Assembly: GCA_963855995.1 (NCBI GenBank)
Contig: OY979719.1
Coordinates: 7,068,001 to 7,132,000, forward strand
Length of the DNA stretch: 64,000 bases
Source: Muricea muricata
Lineage: Eukaryota > Cnidaria > Anthozoa > Malacalcyonacea > Plexauridae
Direction: 5' to 3'
Position 1 is the first letter of the stretch. The number at the start of each line of letters is the position of its first letter. Below the pieces are notes generated by a model. It saw only the letters and a program-made list of their open reading frames with translations, searched no databases and had not been told where the DNA came from. Shown piece after piece: positions 1-10,247 of the stretch. A program made the translations under genes and the position numbers.

Positions 1-336
1 GTTCAAAAAGCAACAATTAGAAAATGTTCATAATACCACATTGACCGACAGCTTCGGGACCAATCCAAGAATCGTCCACGAATACCACGAATGCAGGACC
101 AACATTCCAATCAAGATCAGGAGCCCCTAGTAAGTCCCCAATGCAACAATTCTCCTTGGTTTCGGTACCACATTCAACGCGAGAGCTCCGACTGGATCAA
201 GTTTCTAAAGTTGGTGCGCCAAATAACCAGCCAGTGAGACAAGAAAACAAGCCTCTCAGTAAAATTCCTGTGAGAGTCACAAATCGTATTACTAACATTA
301 CGACACGCCACACTGTAAATTTCAATAACTTAAAAA

Positions 337-629
337 CTCGATTTCAGCTCGCTTTTGAAAAATCACTTCGAATGTTCGTTTGTAAGTTCGGAATGTTCGT
401 TGCAAAGTTCCAATGTTTGTTTTGAAATTCGTTCCGACAATTTACGATGATGCAGCATTGCAAGTTCTGATTGGCTGCCATAATAAGTCAGCTAATCAAT
501 TTGCTCACTGTTCAATCATCGTAAATACTCGGAACGAACTTCAAAACAAACATTGGAACTTTGCAACGAACATTCCGAACTTACAAACGAACATTCGAAG
601 TGATTTTTCAAAAGCGAGCTGAAATCGAG
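337..629. repeat. Foldback MITE, about 115-bp arms
   Basis: The sequence starting CTCGATTTCAGCTCGCTTTT at 337 returns as its reverse complement ending at 629, so the two arms of roughly 115 bp pair almost perfectly around a central spacer near 450-510. No coding potential. It lies just before the endonuclease of the surrounding LINE, so it inserted into that LINE or a close parent. Related GTTCGGAATGTTCG-like arm sequence recurs in the foldback near 25.7 kb. Confidence 0.85.
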
Positions 630-631
630 AG

Positions 632-1491
632 TAATATTAAAACAAGTCCTTCCGTTGGAGAGTCCTCGATTCCGCCCTTCTTTCTATCTAATGTATGCCA
701 CATTACAAACAAAGTTGACGAATTAGCTGCTGTTGTGTCTATTTATGATCCATCTGTGGTAATGATAACAGAATCCTGGCTAAGTGAAGATATCGCTGAT
801 GACGCGGTTCAGATAGGAAATAAATACAATACGTTCCGTCGCGACAGAAAGTCTCCTGGTGGCGGAGTGATTGCCTATGTAAATAAACGTTTACCTGCCA
901 AGCGTATGGCACACCTTGAAAAAGAAAGCAAAGAAGTTATCTGGCTGCTGTTAAAACCTCCTAGGACGCCTAGACCCTACAGCACAGTTGCTGTTGCAAT
1001 AGTGTACTATCCCCCTGGTCAATCCGCTGAACAAGCAAGTGATATGATTGAATACCTAACCACCAGTGATATGATTGAATACCTAACTACCTGCATAGAT
1101 AATGTCCTGCGCCAGCGTCCATCTTCTGGAATTGTCATAGGCGGGGACTTCAATCAACTGAAATTGAAAGAATTATGTAACAGATTTAATCTAAAAGATC
1201 TGTTACGAAACCGACCAGAGGACAAAATACTCTTGATCAATTCTAACTAATATGCTCCCTCTTTTTAACACTGTCGATCATCTCCCTCCAATAGGACGCT
1301 CCGACCACCAATGTCTCTTAATCAAGCCCGCTAAAAGACGGAAAGCCCCAGCCAGGTCCAAAAGAGTAAGACTGAAGAACCGAGAAAATTTAATCAACCT
1401 CTCCCTAAAGATGGTTTCCGAGGACTGGACTCAATACTCATATACTCAACCCAGGATGTGGATGAGAAAGTATCAAACTGTAATTCTATAA
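632..1491 (+). pseudogene. LINE APE-type endonuclease, frameshifted
   Basis: The open frame up to 1250 contains the endonuclease motifs TESWL (catalytic Glu), a central SPGGGVIAY segment and GGDFN (Asp/Asn). The frame is then lost at a stop at 1250, and the terminal catalytic motif GRSDHQCL reappears in another frame from about 1252. This enzyme class nicks target DNA to prime reverse transcription. A 30-bp direct duplication (SDMIEYLTT read twice, near 1040-1090) is an extra scar. The nuclease cannot be made as one protein from this copy. Confidence 0.8.
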
Positions 1492-1576
1492 TTATCAAAA
1501 TGCTTGACGAGTCTTTACCTGAAAAACTATCAGAGTACATCACTCTGACAAACCGTGGATTACTGGTTATATCAAA

Positions 1577-3345
1577 ATGCAAATCAAAGCTCGTCAGAAA
1601 GCCTTTTCCCGTGGCGACCAACTGAAATACAAACAACTTTGCGAGAAAGTGGCAAATCTTATAGATACAGCTAAAGCCAATTACTATCGGTCTAATCCCT
1701 CGGAATTGCGTACCTCGAATCAATCGAAGTGGTATAAGTGTATCTATTCTTTATTGAATGTTGAAAACACAGCTCGCACTCAGTCTCTACATGGTCCAGA
1801 AAATATAGACCTGTCCGAATTATCTGAAAATCTTCAGAAAGCCTTCATAAAACCTTGGTCAGACCGCTACACAAATGTCGTCTCCGAAATACCTGAAGAG
1901 ATCTATCCACTTAAGAATAACAAACCACTCCTTCCTTCTATTGGTCAAGTTAAAGCAGTTTTGAAACATCTTAAACCAAGGAAGGCAACTGGCATCGATA
2001 AGATTCCTGCGTGGGTGCTCAAACAATTCCACGAGGATCTAGCCCCTGTGGTCCATGATATTGTATGCTGTAGTATAAGTCAATGTTACTATCATTCGCT
2101 TTACAAACGTGCCCTGATCTCCCCTGTTCCTAAAGTGCATAATCCTAGAGACATTAATAATGACTTCCGCCAGATATCCGTCCTACCTCAACTTGCTAAG
2201 GTATTGAAAAAGATTCACCTACGGTTAAATATTGAAGATCTGAAAATCAAGAATAACCAACATGCGTTCACTGAGCGCCGAAGTACAGTATCTGCATTGA
2301 TATCAACTACTCAAACCTGGTTTAATGCCACTGACTGTTCAAAAACGGGCAAAATGGGGATTCACGCAGTCTTTATTGACTTTCGCAAAGCCTTTGATCT
2401 TGTTGACCACAAACGTCTTTTGAATAAATTAGCACTTATGAATATTAACAAACCTTTTTGGTTATGGATTAAAAGCTTCCTGTCTGGAAGAGTTCAACAA
2501 GTGAATATAAACGGCAGTCTATCTTCCATTGCATCGTGTCCGGCTGGAGTCCCGCAAGGCTCAGTAATAGCTCCCACTCTTTTTAATATTTACATTGATG
2601 ATTTGGAGGACACCCTACCGGAACAATTAAAAGTAAGTACGGAAAAGTATGCGGATGACTGCACACAACACCAAGTAGTGAGCGCGGCTTCTGGTAGTAA
2701 TTTACAGCAATCGATAAATGAAGTAAATAACTGGGCCACCTTAAATAGAATGACTATTAATGTCAGAAAACTAAGGACATGTGGATATCTTTCACAGACG
2801 CTGTACCTGAGCCACCACGTCTTCATATCGGAAATGAGCGCGTAGAGAGGGTGGAATGTCTTTAAATTACTGGGTGTATCGATCCAAAATAATTTAAAAT
2901 GGAACACACATGTCGAGGAGATCATAAGAAAAGCAAATAAACGCCTCTTTCATCTTAGAGAATGCAGAAAATCGAAATTACCAGTTGAAATCGGCATCAT
3001 CACTTATCAATCCAAAATAAGACCAATCCTCGAGTATGCATCACCTGTCTGGGCGGGTCTTCCTAATTACCTGCGTGATGAAATAGAGCGGGTTCAATCC
3101 AGGAGTCTAAGAATCCTCGGCCTAGAAAAAGATTACCTGAAACCGTTGTATGAAAGAAGGGAGGAGGCAACTAGTCGTGTAGTAGATAGTATTCTGAACG
3201 ACCCAAATCACCCTTGTTGTAGTGGTCTTCCAAAGCTAATTAATAATAGGTATAACCTAAAGAATGTCGATCGCAACCGCAAAATATCTTTCTTCTCAGG
3301 AACTGAAAGGCACAAACACTCCTTTTCGGGAAGAAGTTGTAAATA
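1577..3345 (+). pseudogene. LINE reverse transcriptase, broken at the thumb
   Basis: The ORF 1577-2845 carries RT motifs in order: KPRKATGIDKIP, FRQISVLP, VFIDFRKAFD (motif A), PAGVPQGSVIAPTLF (motif B) and KYADDC (motif C with catalytic YADD). The frame is lost about 80 residues after YADD. The thumb/C-terminal region continues in other frames to about 3,345 (for example LKWNTHVEEIIRKANKRLF and YERREEATSRVVDSIL), so at least two single-base shifts separate the parts. Catalytic residues remain, but the protein is truncated. Confidence 0.88.
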
Positions 3346-3699
3346 CTTGTAAATATTTCTAATTTTTCGAAATTGTAATATATCGTAACCAAAAACATCA
3401 CTCTTTTAGAAGGTACTGTACCTGGAAGGTACAAACTCTCCTTTAAGGAAGAAGTTCCTCTTACTCTCAACATTTTGTAATTTAAGATAGATCGTAGTAT
3501 TATCTTCTTACTCCAACTGTAAGTCCATTGTATTTTTTATCTTAAGATGGAAGAATAAAGCTATTATTATATTGAATAAATACTAACTAAACAACGTTCA
3601 TCAATGTTTATAGTTCATAGTCACCAAATCTCTTAAGCTTCTTCACCACCCGCCCAGATCTCGTTGTGACTTGATCTGTAGTAAGACGCTGCTCACTGT

Positions 3700-4074
3700 T
3701 TACTTAATGCTGACTTTCGTAAGCGATCTTTCCACGTTGGTCATCGTTGTTTCTGCAGTTGCTGTCTGTTCGTTGTCTTCCGACTTTGGAACTTGAAGAA
3801 CATGTCGCCTATTTCGTCTAAATGTGCTACCATCCTGAGTTCGAACATGATACGGTCTTGGCGTCTCATCTAAATCGATTACGACTGCTGGCCCCCACTT
3901 TTGGCACTCAATCATTCGGGTGTAAAGGTGGTAATTCTTTTGCTGAGCGGTCATAATATCGTTTTGTTCTAATTTTCTTTGTTCTAGGGCTTTCCTCGTC
4001 GCCTTAAGATCAGTAAGCTTCGGAAGTAGTTTTTTATGATGAGTTGGTAGGTCTGTTCTCAGCCGTCGATTCAT
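3700..4074 (-). pseudogene. Gypsy integrase C-terminal part
   Basis: The frame opens at MNRRLRTDLPTHHKKLLP, the segment that normally follows SPAQLL in gypsy integrases, and ends with an RPYHVRTQDGSTFRRNRRHV stretch typical of the region after the catalytic core. The matching upstream part ends at about 4,991, so the two pieces were one gene before the 4,075-4,993 insertion. It has no function alone. Confidence 0.8.
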
Positions 4075-4993
4075 TAGTAGCGAACTTAAGCAGCAGACGT
4101 TTTCGAGGCGACGGCAACGTTATTTAACCGTGTCAGACTGGACCGAGAACGGCGTTTTCGCGCGAAAAACAAATCCTTAAGCAAAAACAATTTAAGCTGA
4201 CGGCGACGACTAATACACTATGTCGTTCAGAAGTATTCGTGAAGATGGAGAAATTTTGATCTAAATTTCACATGCTGTTAAAAGAACTCTGGCAAACATT
4301 CTAGAATTTCCTGGGATTAACAATAATTGGAAAACTATAAAAATTCATTAGGTTATAACGGGTGTACTTACATACGTCTTCGCCACAACGCCAAAACAAA
4401 AATTCTCACGTTGTTGTCGCGACGTCGACGCAAATTTTTTTTCCGTAGACAGTCGGACAGATCATTGATGGTCAGTCGCATCATTAATGGTCGGTGGCAT
4501 TATTGTCTCGATCTTAAGCCTATTTGTCGGATAAAACTAATAGATTTTTCTTTTTAAAATTTTAAATAATCCCGTCCCTGATCCAAACCCTAAACCTAAC
4601 CCTTACAAAAATCGTATAAAAGTAAAAAAAATAAAAGAAAAACAGTTTGACGAACTTTAAAAATGAAAAAACCTCGGATGGGATTCGAACCCCTGCCCAA
4701 GCTATTTGAAGTCGCACGCCCAGACGACTGAGCTTACAACGAGCTTGCTGGAAACCATCGAAACAATTTGTACTTTTAATACAACTTCGTCCAATCGAGA
4801 CGAGAGGAAACTGGGAACGACATCAATGATCTGTCCGACTATCAATGATCTGTCCGACTGTCTACGGAAAAAAAACTTGCGACGTCGACGGCAAGAGATT
4901 TGTAATTGCCATGCGCAGTGACACTCGTCCCAATCCAAACAGAGAGCTAGCGTTGCCGTCGCCGCAAAAACGTCAGCTGCTTAAGTTCGCTAA
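4075..4993. mobile_element. TIR element with tRNA-like core (copy 1)
   Basis: Inserted in the gypsy integrase gene. The outer inverted repeats begin GCGAACTTAAGCAGC; flanks read TAGTA on the left and TAATA on the right, a probable 5-bp or TA-containing target duplication with one mismatch. Inside lies a second inverted pair (CCGTAGACAGTCGGACAGAT, 4,443 onward and 4,867 backward, extended by CGACGTCGACG and a T8 run). Between these is a tRNA-like block (4,672-4,744, minus). No transposase. Two more copies of the inner unit occur at 31.0-32.6 kb. Confidence 0.8.
4672..4744 (-). other. tRNA-like pol III promoter block (copy 1)
   Basis: On the minus strand it reads like a tRNA: an A-box match TAGCTCAGTCGTCTGG-like (here with one altered base) and a perfect B-box GGTTCGAATCC about 40 bases later, ending CATCCGAGG. 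The acceptor arms pair poorly, no usual anticodon stem is convincing, and the block recurs at 31,280-31,352 and 32,421-32,493 inside the same repeat. I read it as the promoter of a SINE-like repeat, not a functional tRNA gene. Confidence 0.7.
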
Positions 4994-5620
4994 TAGTTGA
5001 GCTGGCGAGCCCATCTGTTGAAAAGGCGTGTTCCTATAACTTAATAAACTTAAGTGTGGATCTTGATTGCTAGCTTTAGCCTTCGTTAATAATCTTTTCA
5101 CGGTTTGGACGTTGCGTTCTGCGAAGCCGTTTGACTGCGGGTAGGTAGGTGACGATGTCTTGTGTACAAATCCCCAAGTTGTGGAAAACTGGTGGAACTC
5201 TTCCGAAGAGTACTGGGGACCGTTGTCGGAGATTACAATTTCGGGTATACCATGTCTGGCAAATATTGACTTGATATGTTGAATCACCGTTGAACTTTTG
5301 ATACTTGCAAGTTGCGCGATCTCAAAATAGTTGCTGTAATAATCCACCGCAAGCATGGCAACCATTTGCCATGGACGTACTGGTATGTCATGCGGTCGAA
5401 GAGGCTCTTTCTGCTGAGCGTTACGATATTCTTGGCACGTTAAACATTTCTCCACCAACGTCTCAATTTCTTTGCACATTCGAGGCCAGAATAACAAATC
5501 AGGAGCACGCTTCTTACATTTCTGCACGCCCATGTGTCCGGTGTGAATCCTTCCGAGCATTTCCTGTCGTAAGGCTTTTGGAATTATTATTTTCTGCGAC
5601 TTGAGCATTAAGTCCATCAA
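4991..5620 (-). pseudogene. Gypsy integrase zinc finger and core
   Basis: The H2C2 zinc finger is visible (HTGHMG..KCKKRA then CLTCQEY). The core has ISDNGPQYSS (second catalytic Asp) and SNGFAERNVQTVK (catalytic Glu). The stretch that should carry the first Asp is missing: RPWQMVAMLAVDYYSNYFE jumps straight to the VDYYSNYFE strand, where family members have about ten more residues with the first acidic residue. The copy is therefore catalytically dead as well as split at its 3' end by the 4,075-4,993 insertion. Confidence 0.85.
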
Positions 5621-6395
5621 TTGCGGTGATCTCGTCTCGATAGTTGCAGTACGGACGAATCATTGCTGCACGTCTTTCGGTGAATCTGGCCACCCTTGTT
5701 GAACATGCTTTTGAAGCTCCTGCAATTCACTGTCGTCTTTACTTGCGTTACGAATTTGTTCCAACTTCTCATCGACACTGGCATTTGCTTCAGAATAACA
5801 TCAACATAAACATCAAGGCCAAGATCATCAGGAGCGCTGCCATCACGAGCACCCTTTCTGGACAGGGTATCAGCAACCGGAATACTCTTTCTTGGTTTGT
5901 ACTGGACTGTGACGTTATATCTTTGCAAGCGTATTCTCATTCTCTGCAGTCGCATTGGGACCAAATGTAACAGTTTCTTCATTATGATCCCCAGAGGTTT
6001 ATGATCCGTTTCAGCTACAAAATTTCTTCCGTAAAGATAATGATGAAACTTTTCACAACCAAACACTAGGGCCAAAGCTTCCTTTTCGATCTGCGCATAA
6101 GCTTGTTGCGTGCTTTCGAGGCGTATGCTATTGGTTGTCCGTTCTGCGTGACCACTGCTCCTAAACCCGACTGTGAAGCATCTACTTTTACTCTTACTGG
6201 CTTGGATGGGTCATAATACTGCAGCACAGGACTAGGAACTTCTGTGATCATTTTCTTGATCTGTGTAAACGCTTCCTCGTGCTCCGGACACCAATCCATT
6301 CTCGATCTTCTTTGCATGGCTCTCTTAAACAGGCAGTCCTCTGTGAAAGATGAGGTGAGTATTGAGACAGATACGTAAACATACCCAGCTGACAT
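5617..6395 (-). pseudogene. Gypsy RNase H and RT connection domain
   Basis: Two overlapping frames together give the connection and RNase H domains: DWCPEHEEAFTQIKKMITE, VRVKVDASQSGLGAVV (RNase H DAS motif), IAYASK, LALVFGCEKFHHYLYG with ETDHKPL, and VADTLSRKG near the end. The domain removes the RNA strand after reverse transcription. The frame switch near 6,070-6,080 prevents one continuous protein. Confidence 0.82.
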
Positions 6396-7156
6396 TCGAG
6401 TTCTTTCCTGTTCTTTGGAGAACTCAGCTTCTCTGCTGCTGCCACCTTCTCTTGATCAGGCTTTAACCTATCCTTTGTCAACATTTCACCAAAGAATTCT
6501 ACCTCGGTAGAGCGTCGTTGCATCTTCTTTGTGTTGAACTTGATTCCGTTCTTTCTGGCTGTAGCGAGAGTTGCTCGTAGCCTGTCATCATGCTCTTCAA
6601 CTGTTGACCCTGCAACTAAGATGTCGTCCACTATAAAGTGCACGACAGGAAGTCCTTCGAAAATTCTGTCCATCTTCTTCTGAAACACCTCGTGAGCGGA
6701 GCAGATCCCGAAAAGGATTCGTAAATAGCGACACCGACCATACGGGGTTTGGAACGTAGTTAGAATCGATGATTCTTTGGACAGGGGTATGGCCCAATGA
6801 CCAGATGTTGCATCAAGTACTGTGAAATATTGAGCACCTGACAACTGACTTGTGACTTCCTCAAGGGTTATCATTTCATAATGTTCCCTGTTAATTGCCT
6901 TATTTAGGTTTCTAAGGTCGAAGCAAATTCTCACAGCCCCGTTTGGTTTGGGTACCACCACCATCGAGATTACCGATTTTGTGGGCTCATCTACTTTGCT
7001 TATTACGTTTAACTTTCCCATCCTGTCTAGCTCTGCCTTAACTTTCTCTCTTATGGTTACGGTTACCTTTCTTGCTGCATGCACTGCTGGCTGTACTTCT
7101 GGTTTCAACTGCATAGTATACACAGCCTTGCCCAATGAAAACATCCTTAAACTCAT
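6396..7156 (-). pseudogene. Gypsy reverse transcriptase
   Basis: Motifs in order: KLNVISKVDEPTKSVISMVVV, VRICFDLRNLNKAI, YFTVLDATSGHWAIPL (motif A), SILTTFQTPYGRCRYLRI, FEGLPVVHFIVDDILV (motif C; the catalytic pair is VDD) and a connection LGMFTYLSQYSPHLS. The frame is open through the RT domain but shifts near 6,310-6,390 into the RNase H frame and near 7,140 at its N-terminus. Confidence 0.88.
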
Positions 7157-7570
7157 CCAGTAACTTGTCAGTTTGACTTTTGTTCTCAGTATTCACTGCT
7201 AGTACCACTTTAATAAGCGCTAAGTCCTGGCATGCTTTTAAGCTTAGGGCACACGTTGCACAGGCATTGACCACATAGAATTCCAGTGCGCGAACACTGT
7301 TTCTATACCTGGAGTTGAGATGACAACAACCAAGAACTTCAATCTTATTCAGGGTTGCCAGATCACTGTATTTTTGAGGCCAAATCGTCATTAGTGTAGT
7401 CAAGTAAACAAAGAGAACAAAAGGCAAGTATAAAGAAAAACAAAGAGCATTGTTGAAGATTTGGCCTCAAAAATGCAGTGATCTGGCAACCCTGATCTTA
7501 TTACCCCATATGCTGTCAAATTTGTATTGGTAGGCTTTAGTTTTTCAGGGTCTTTTCCAAGTGCTTTGTG
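7157..7570 (-). pseudogene. Gypsy protease-end fragment, split by a MITE
   Basis: Two pieces, KLKPTNTNLTAYG (7,495-7,570) and NKIEVLGCCHLNSRYRNSVRALEFYVV..SLKACQDLALIKVV (7,163-7,349), match the C-terminal half of gypsy retropepsins and the spacer before the RT. They are separated exactly by the hAT MITE at 7,350-7,494. The catalytic DTG part would lie further upstream and is not in the window, cut off by the MITE at 7,571. Confidence 0.72.
7350..7494. mobile_element. hAT MITE with perfect 8-bp TSD
   Basis: 145 bp. Ends CAGGGTTGCCAGATCACTG and its reverse complement, with about 37-bp arms. Flanked by ATCTTATT at 7,342-7,349 and again at 7,495-7,502, a perfect 8-bp target site duplication as made by hAT transposases. 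CAGGG-type termini fit the same superfamily. It interrupts the gypsy protease-end coding sequence. Confidence 0.93.
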
Positions 7571-7930
7571 CAGAGTGTCCCAAAAAACCAAAAACTATTG
7601 AAATCACCTATGTTAACATTTGAATGCCCTAGCACTTGTTAAAGAATTAAAATATCTTAAAGTAAGTTTGGTTTGCTCATGGGAATATTGATAAAAACCA
7701 AATTGAATAGGCTAAAATAACCCATGCATAAAATTTGATTGCATTTTTAATATGCACTCGTCGGTATAGTTTTTTTGTCTGGCATGAAAATGGTTAACAC
7801 TGAGTATTACTATTAATTACGGCGGTTATGTCAATAGTTTATCCACTCGTGGGTTCAATTTAGTGCTAGGCATTGAAATTCTAACAATAGATCATTTTCA
7901 ATAGTTTTTGGGTTTTTTTGGGACACCCTG
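7571..7930. mobile_element. Mariner-like MITE (CAGRGTGTCCC termini)
   Basis: Left end CAGAGTGTCCCAAAAAACC at 7,571; right end is the inverted form ending at 7,930 (GGGTTTTTTTGGGACACCCTG). Arms are about 33 bp with one or two mismatches and reach AAAACTATTGAAA on each side. No ORF inside. The CAGGGTGTCCCAAAA-type terminus is common for Tc1/mariner relatives. It truncates the gypsy element. Confidence 0.75.
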
Positions 7931-8026
7931 TATAGAGAACAGATCGTGATTTAGTACACAGTACGTAAACCAATTCTGACAATTCTTGCACGGCAAAAAA
8001 GTTCAGTTTTTTTTACTCACCCTTTA

Positions 8027-8299
8027 CAGGGTGAGTCTAAAACGTTGATCTAAAACAAAATCTAATTCCCAGTGGAAGTAAAAATGCATAATTTTAGCCG
8101 TGCAAGAATTGTCAGAAACAAAACAAAGTCAGAAACACGACAACATGGTGCAATTGACAACGGAACAAAGAGTCTTTGTGGTTTACGTACTGTGTACTAA
8201 ATCACTATCTCTTCTCTGTATACCCATGGGAATACACCGTAATGAAATTCGCCGCTAATTTGAATTTGAAAGAGCATCAGTTTTTTTTTACTCACCCTG
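8027..8299 (+). mobile_element. Mariner-family deletion derivative
   Basis: Starts CAGGGTGAGT (8,027) and ends ACTCACCCTG (8,299), each flanked by TA, the mariner target. An ATG at 8,145 opens a 36-codon frame beginning MVQLTTEQRVFVV, which matches the usual N-terminus of mariner transposases (MxLTxEQRxFIV), then runs out of homology. So the element keeps its ends and the first codons of its transposase only. The upstream 7,941-8,026 carries an inverted partial copy (GTACACAGTACGTAAACCA and an ACTCACCCT end), a second abutting remnant. Confidence 0.78.
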
Positions 8300-8302
8300 T
8301 AC

Positions 8303-8820
8303 ATGTCAAGGAATGTAAACACGGCAGTGAAACTTTTTAACGAAATTGTTAAAGGTATTTTTGATCGACACCCGCCAGAGGCTGCTCGGAGAGCCAGGGG
8401 GAAACCATGTCCATGGCTGAATGCAGATTTAAAAAAGCTTATGATAGATCGGGATCGCATGTTACGAAAAGCACGCAATACCAAAGAGGAAAGTCACTGG
8501 TCCTTATATAAGAAACTAAGAAACTCCTGCAATAACAAATTAAGGCAAGCTAAGAGCTTATATCAAAAGGATTTGCTTAATCAGAACGTGGGCAATCTGA
8601 AGAATTTCTGGAGCACGATTAAAAGTATTTTCCCCAACAAGACGACAAGAACAATCTTAAATGCAAATTCTGCTAAAGAACAGGAGAAAGCAAACATTTT
8701 CAGTAAACATTTTTCTAGTATAGTACGAAGTCTTAAAGAAAAGGCTATTCCACTTGTCGATTTCGTTTCGAAATTTCCATTAGTTGTAACATCTCGAACA
8801 CGGTCGTTTTTCAAAGTTCA
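8303..8820 (+). pseudogene. LINE fragment: endonuclease-RT linker
   Basis: The frame CPWLNADLKKLMIDRDRMLRK..HWSLYKKLRNSCNNKL..NLKNFWSTIKSIF is the linker between endonuclease and RT found in CR1/jockey-like LINE ORF2 proteins. There is no RT after it: the frame runs into a sequence beginning CAGGGGCGGATCCAGG (8,828), which resembles a hAT-type MITE end. Left side abuts the mariner-like end at 8,299. Confidence 0.78.
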
Positions 8821-8827
8821 GCACATC

Positions 8828-9685
8828 CAGGGGCGGATCCAGGAGAATATTTGACCGTATCAAAAGTGCAGTGGAGTTATGTAACGTTCGTGACCCGAGC
8901 GCCGAACGCGCGAGCCCTCCAGGGGGTCCGAAAAAATTTTGAAATATAGTACCTCTGAAACACCATTTGGCATTTGCTGCGATTTCGGCATACAATATTA
9001 TATACATGTTTGTATTCTAAGATGGCAATTTATCGCCTTCTCGAAATCATCGCTATGTTTATGTATGCATTTAAATAATTGCCCATGTTTCGCTACACAT
9101 TATATAAAATGAAGCCTGCATTATACGAGCAAGTGGGATTTTCGAATGCAGTTCTATATTGTCAGGCTAGCAAATTCGCAATGCGTGGTAAGTCGTATTC
9201 GTCGGCAAGTTAATCACTGGTAATATTATTATTCGTAAATATAGCCTAGCGGTTTGCTCTCGGTCGAATATGATCCCTAAGGCAACATACAAATTTGAAT
9301 ATTATATAACCATAAAGTCCAATTTTAACATATTCACGCACATCGACAAAACCAATGCTGTTAAGAATGAAATATATAAATTTACATTACCTCACAGGTA
9401 TATATTGATTCCCACATCTTTCCAAATGAAGTTTGGGAAATTGCATAGATTGAGTAAAACATGATTGAGTAAAACATGAACAAACATCCCGAACCGTTAT
9501 TTCAAAAACGGAACTTCCTCCCCCGGATGATAAATTTTGTGAATATCTTCATTACACCCCCAAAAACATTTCAATTTGACTTAGGAGTCGCGGGGAAAGA
9601 AATACTGACTTTGTCCGCTTTGTACAGATCTTGCCAATTTTTGCCGCTAAGCGACCGGACTATAAGGGAATAGACGGACAACAAA
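8828..9685. other. No gene; MITE-like end and AT-rich DNA
   Basis: Begins with CAGGGGCGGATCCAGG, a typical hAT MITE terminus, but I cannot find the matching right end. A 16-bp direct repeat (ATTGAGTAAAACATGA) occurs at about 9,452 and 9,468. The open frames here are short and show no recognisable domain. Confidence 0.5.
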
Positions 9686-9689
9686 GTTT

Positions 9690-10100
9690 GCAGTAATTTT
9701 CAAGGTTATTTTGAAATTAACAGTCACTATAAAGGAACTCGTAACAATTCAATTCTGGTAAAACTTCCTAAAGTTAAACTTAAATATGCCAGGAAATCTT
9801 TTAGATTTTCTGGTGCAAAGATTAAAAATGATCTCCCCTGACTCCCCAAACACTTACGCGCAGTAGAAGACTATAAAGAGTTTAAGAAACCCCTTAGCGA
9901 ACATTTGAGACGATAAGTATAGTTTTTAAATATCTTAATACTTGTATTTGGATATATTTTCATTCATATATTTTGTAATATTTCTAGATATTCTTATGTA
10001 TATATTTTTGGACTTTGTAGAGAGGACACAAGTTGATAGCAGTATTTTTATACTGAATTGTTTCACCCTCTGTAAATATGTTATGTTATGTTATATGTAT
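9690..10100 (+). pseudogene. LINE 3' end: ORF2 C-terminus and tail
   Basis: GTRNNSILVKLPKVKLKYARKSFRFSGAKIKNDLP and KEFKKPLSEHLRR fit the C-terminus of CR1/L2-like ORF2 proteins; one in-frame TGA interrupts it. The 3' part is AT-rich and ends with repeated TTATG units (10,080-10,100), the kind of short tandem tail this LINE group uses. Directly after it begins BEL/Pao integrase sequence, so the fragment probably inserted into that element. Confidence 0.7.
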
Positions 10101-10110
10101 GAATATATTA

Positions 10111-10245
10111 CACTAATGACCTCATCCTCGGAAGATCGTCGCCAAGCGTTTCCCAAGGACCATTCTGGGAGAGGACTACCAAACAGTTTCGTTTCGACTA
10201 CATACAGCAAGTAACGGAGAGCTTTTGGAAAAGGTGGACTTTGCC
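10111..10245 (+). pseudogene. BEL/Pao integrase C-terminal fragment, left half
   Basis: NDLILGRSSPSVSQGPFWE and FRFDYIQQVTESFWKRWT are the conserved LLLGR..P and FWxRW blocks of the region after the BEL/Pao integrase core. Coding continues at 12,539 after a LINE insertion; the motif ACTTTGCC here is repeated as ACTTTCCC at about 12,538-12,546, the LINE target duplication. Without its core and the rest of pol this is a remnant. Confidence 0.75.
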
Positions 10246-10247
10246 AA

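Larger units (their letters stand above)
1..3575 (+). mobile_element. Decayed CR1/L2-like LINE
   Basis: A plus-strand non-LTR retrotransposon. The endonuclease (about 632-1491) precedes the reverse transcriptase (1577-3345), followed by a 3' region ending in AATAAA-like and TATTATTAT-like sequence near 3,550-3,575. The part before 337 is open in one frame (from 141) and probably belongs to the sequence upstream of the endonuclease, but I cannot assign a domain to it. Several stops and frameshifts show it is dead. Family placement (CR1/L2/Rex group) rests on the APE-type endonuclease plus RT order and the short-repeat tail. The left boundary is not defined in the window. Confidence 0.8.
3700..7570 (-). 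mobile_element. Ty3/gypsy retrotransposon pol region, degraded
   Basis: Reading leftwards on the minus strand: protease-like end (about 7,570-7,163), reverse transcriptase (7,156-6,396), RNase H (6,395-5,617), integrase zinc finger and core (5,620-4,991), integrase C-terminus (4,074-3,700). The order PR-RT-RH-IN is that of Metaviridae (Ty3/gypsy). Two insertions (4,075-4,993 and 7,350-7,494) and several frameshifts interrupt it. No LTR could be recognised; the upstream gag part is missing, cut at the MITE at 7,571. Confidence 0.9.
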
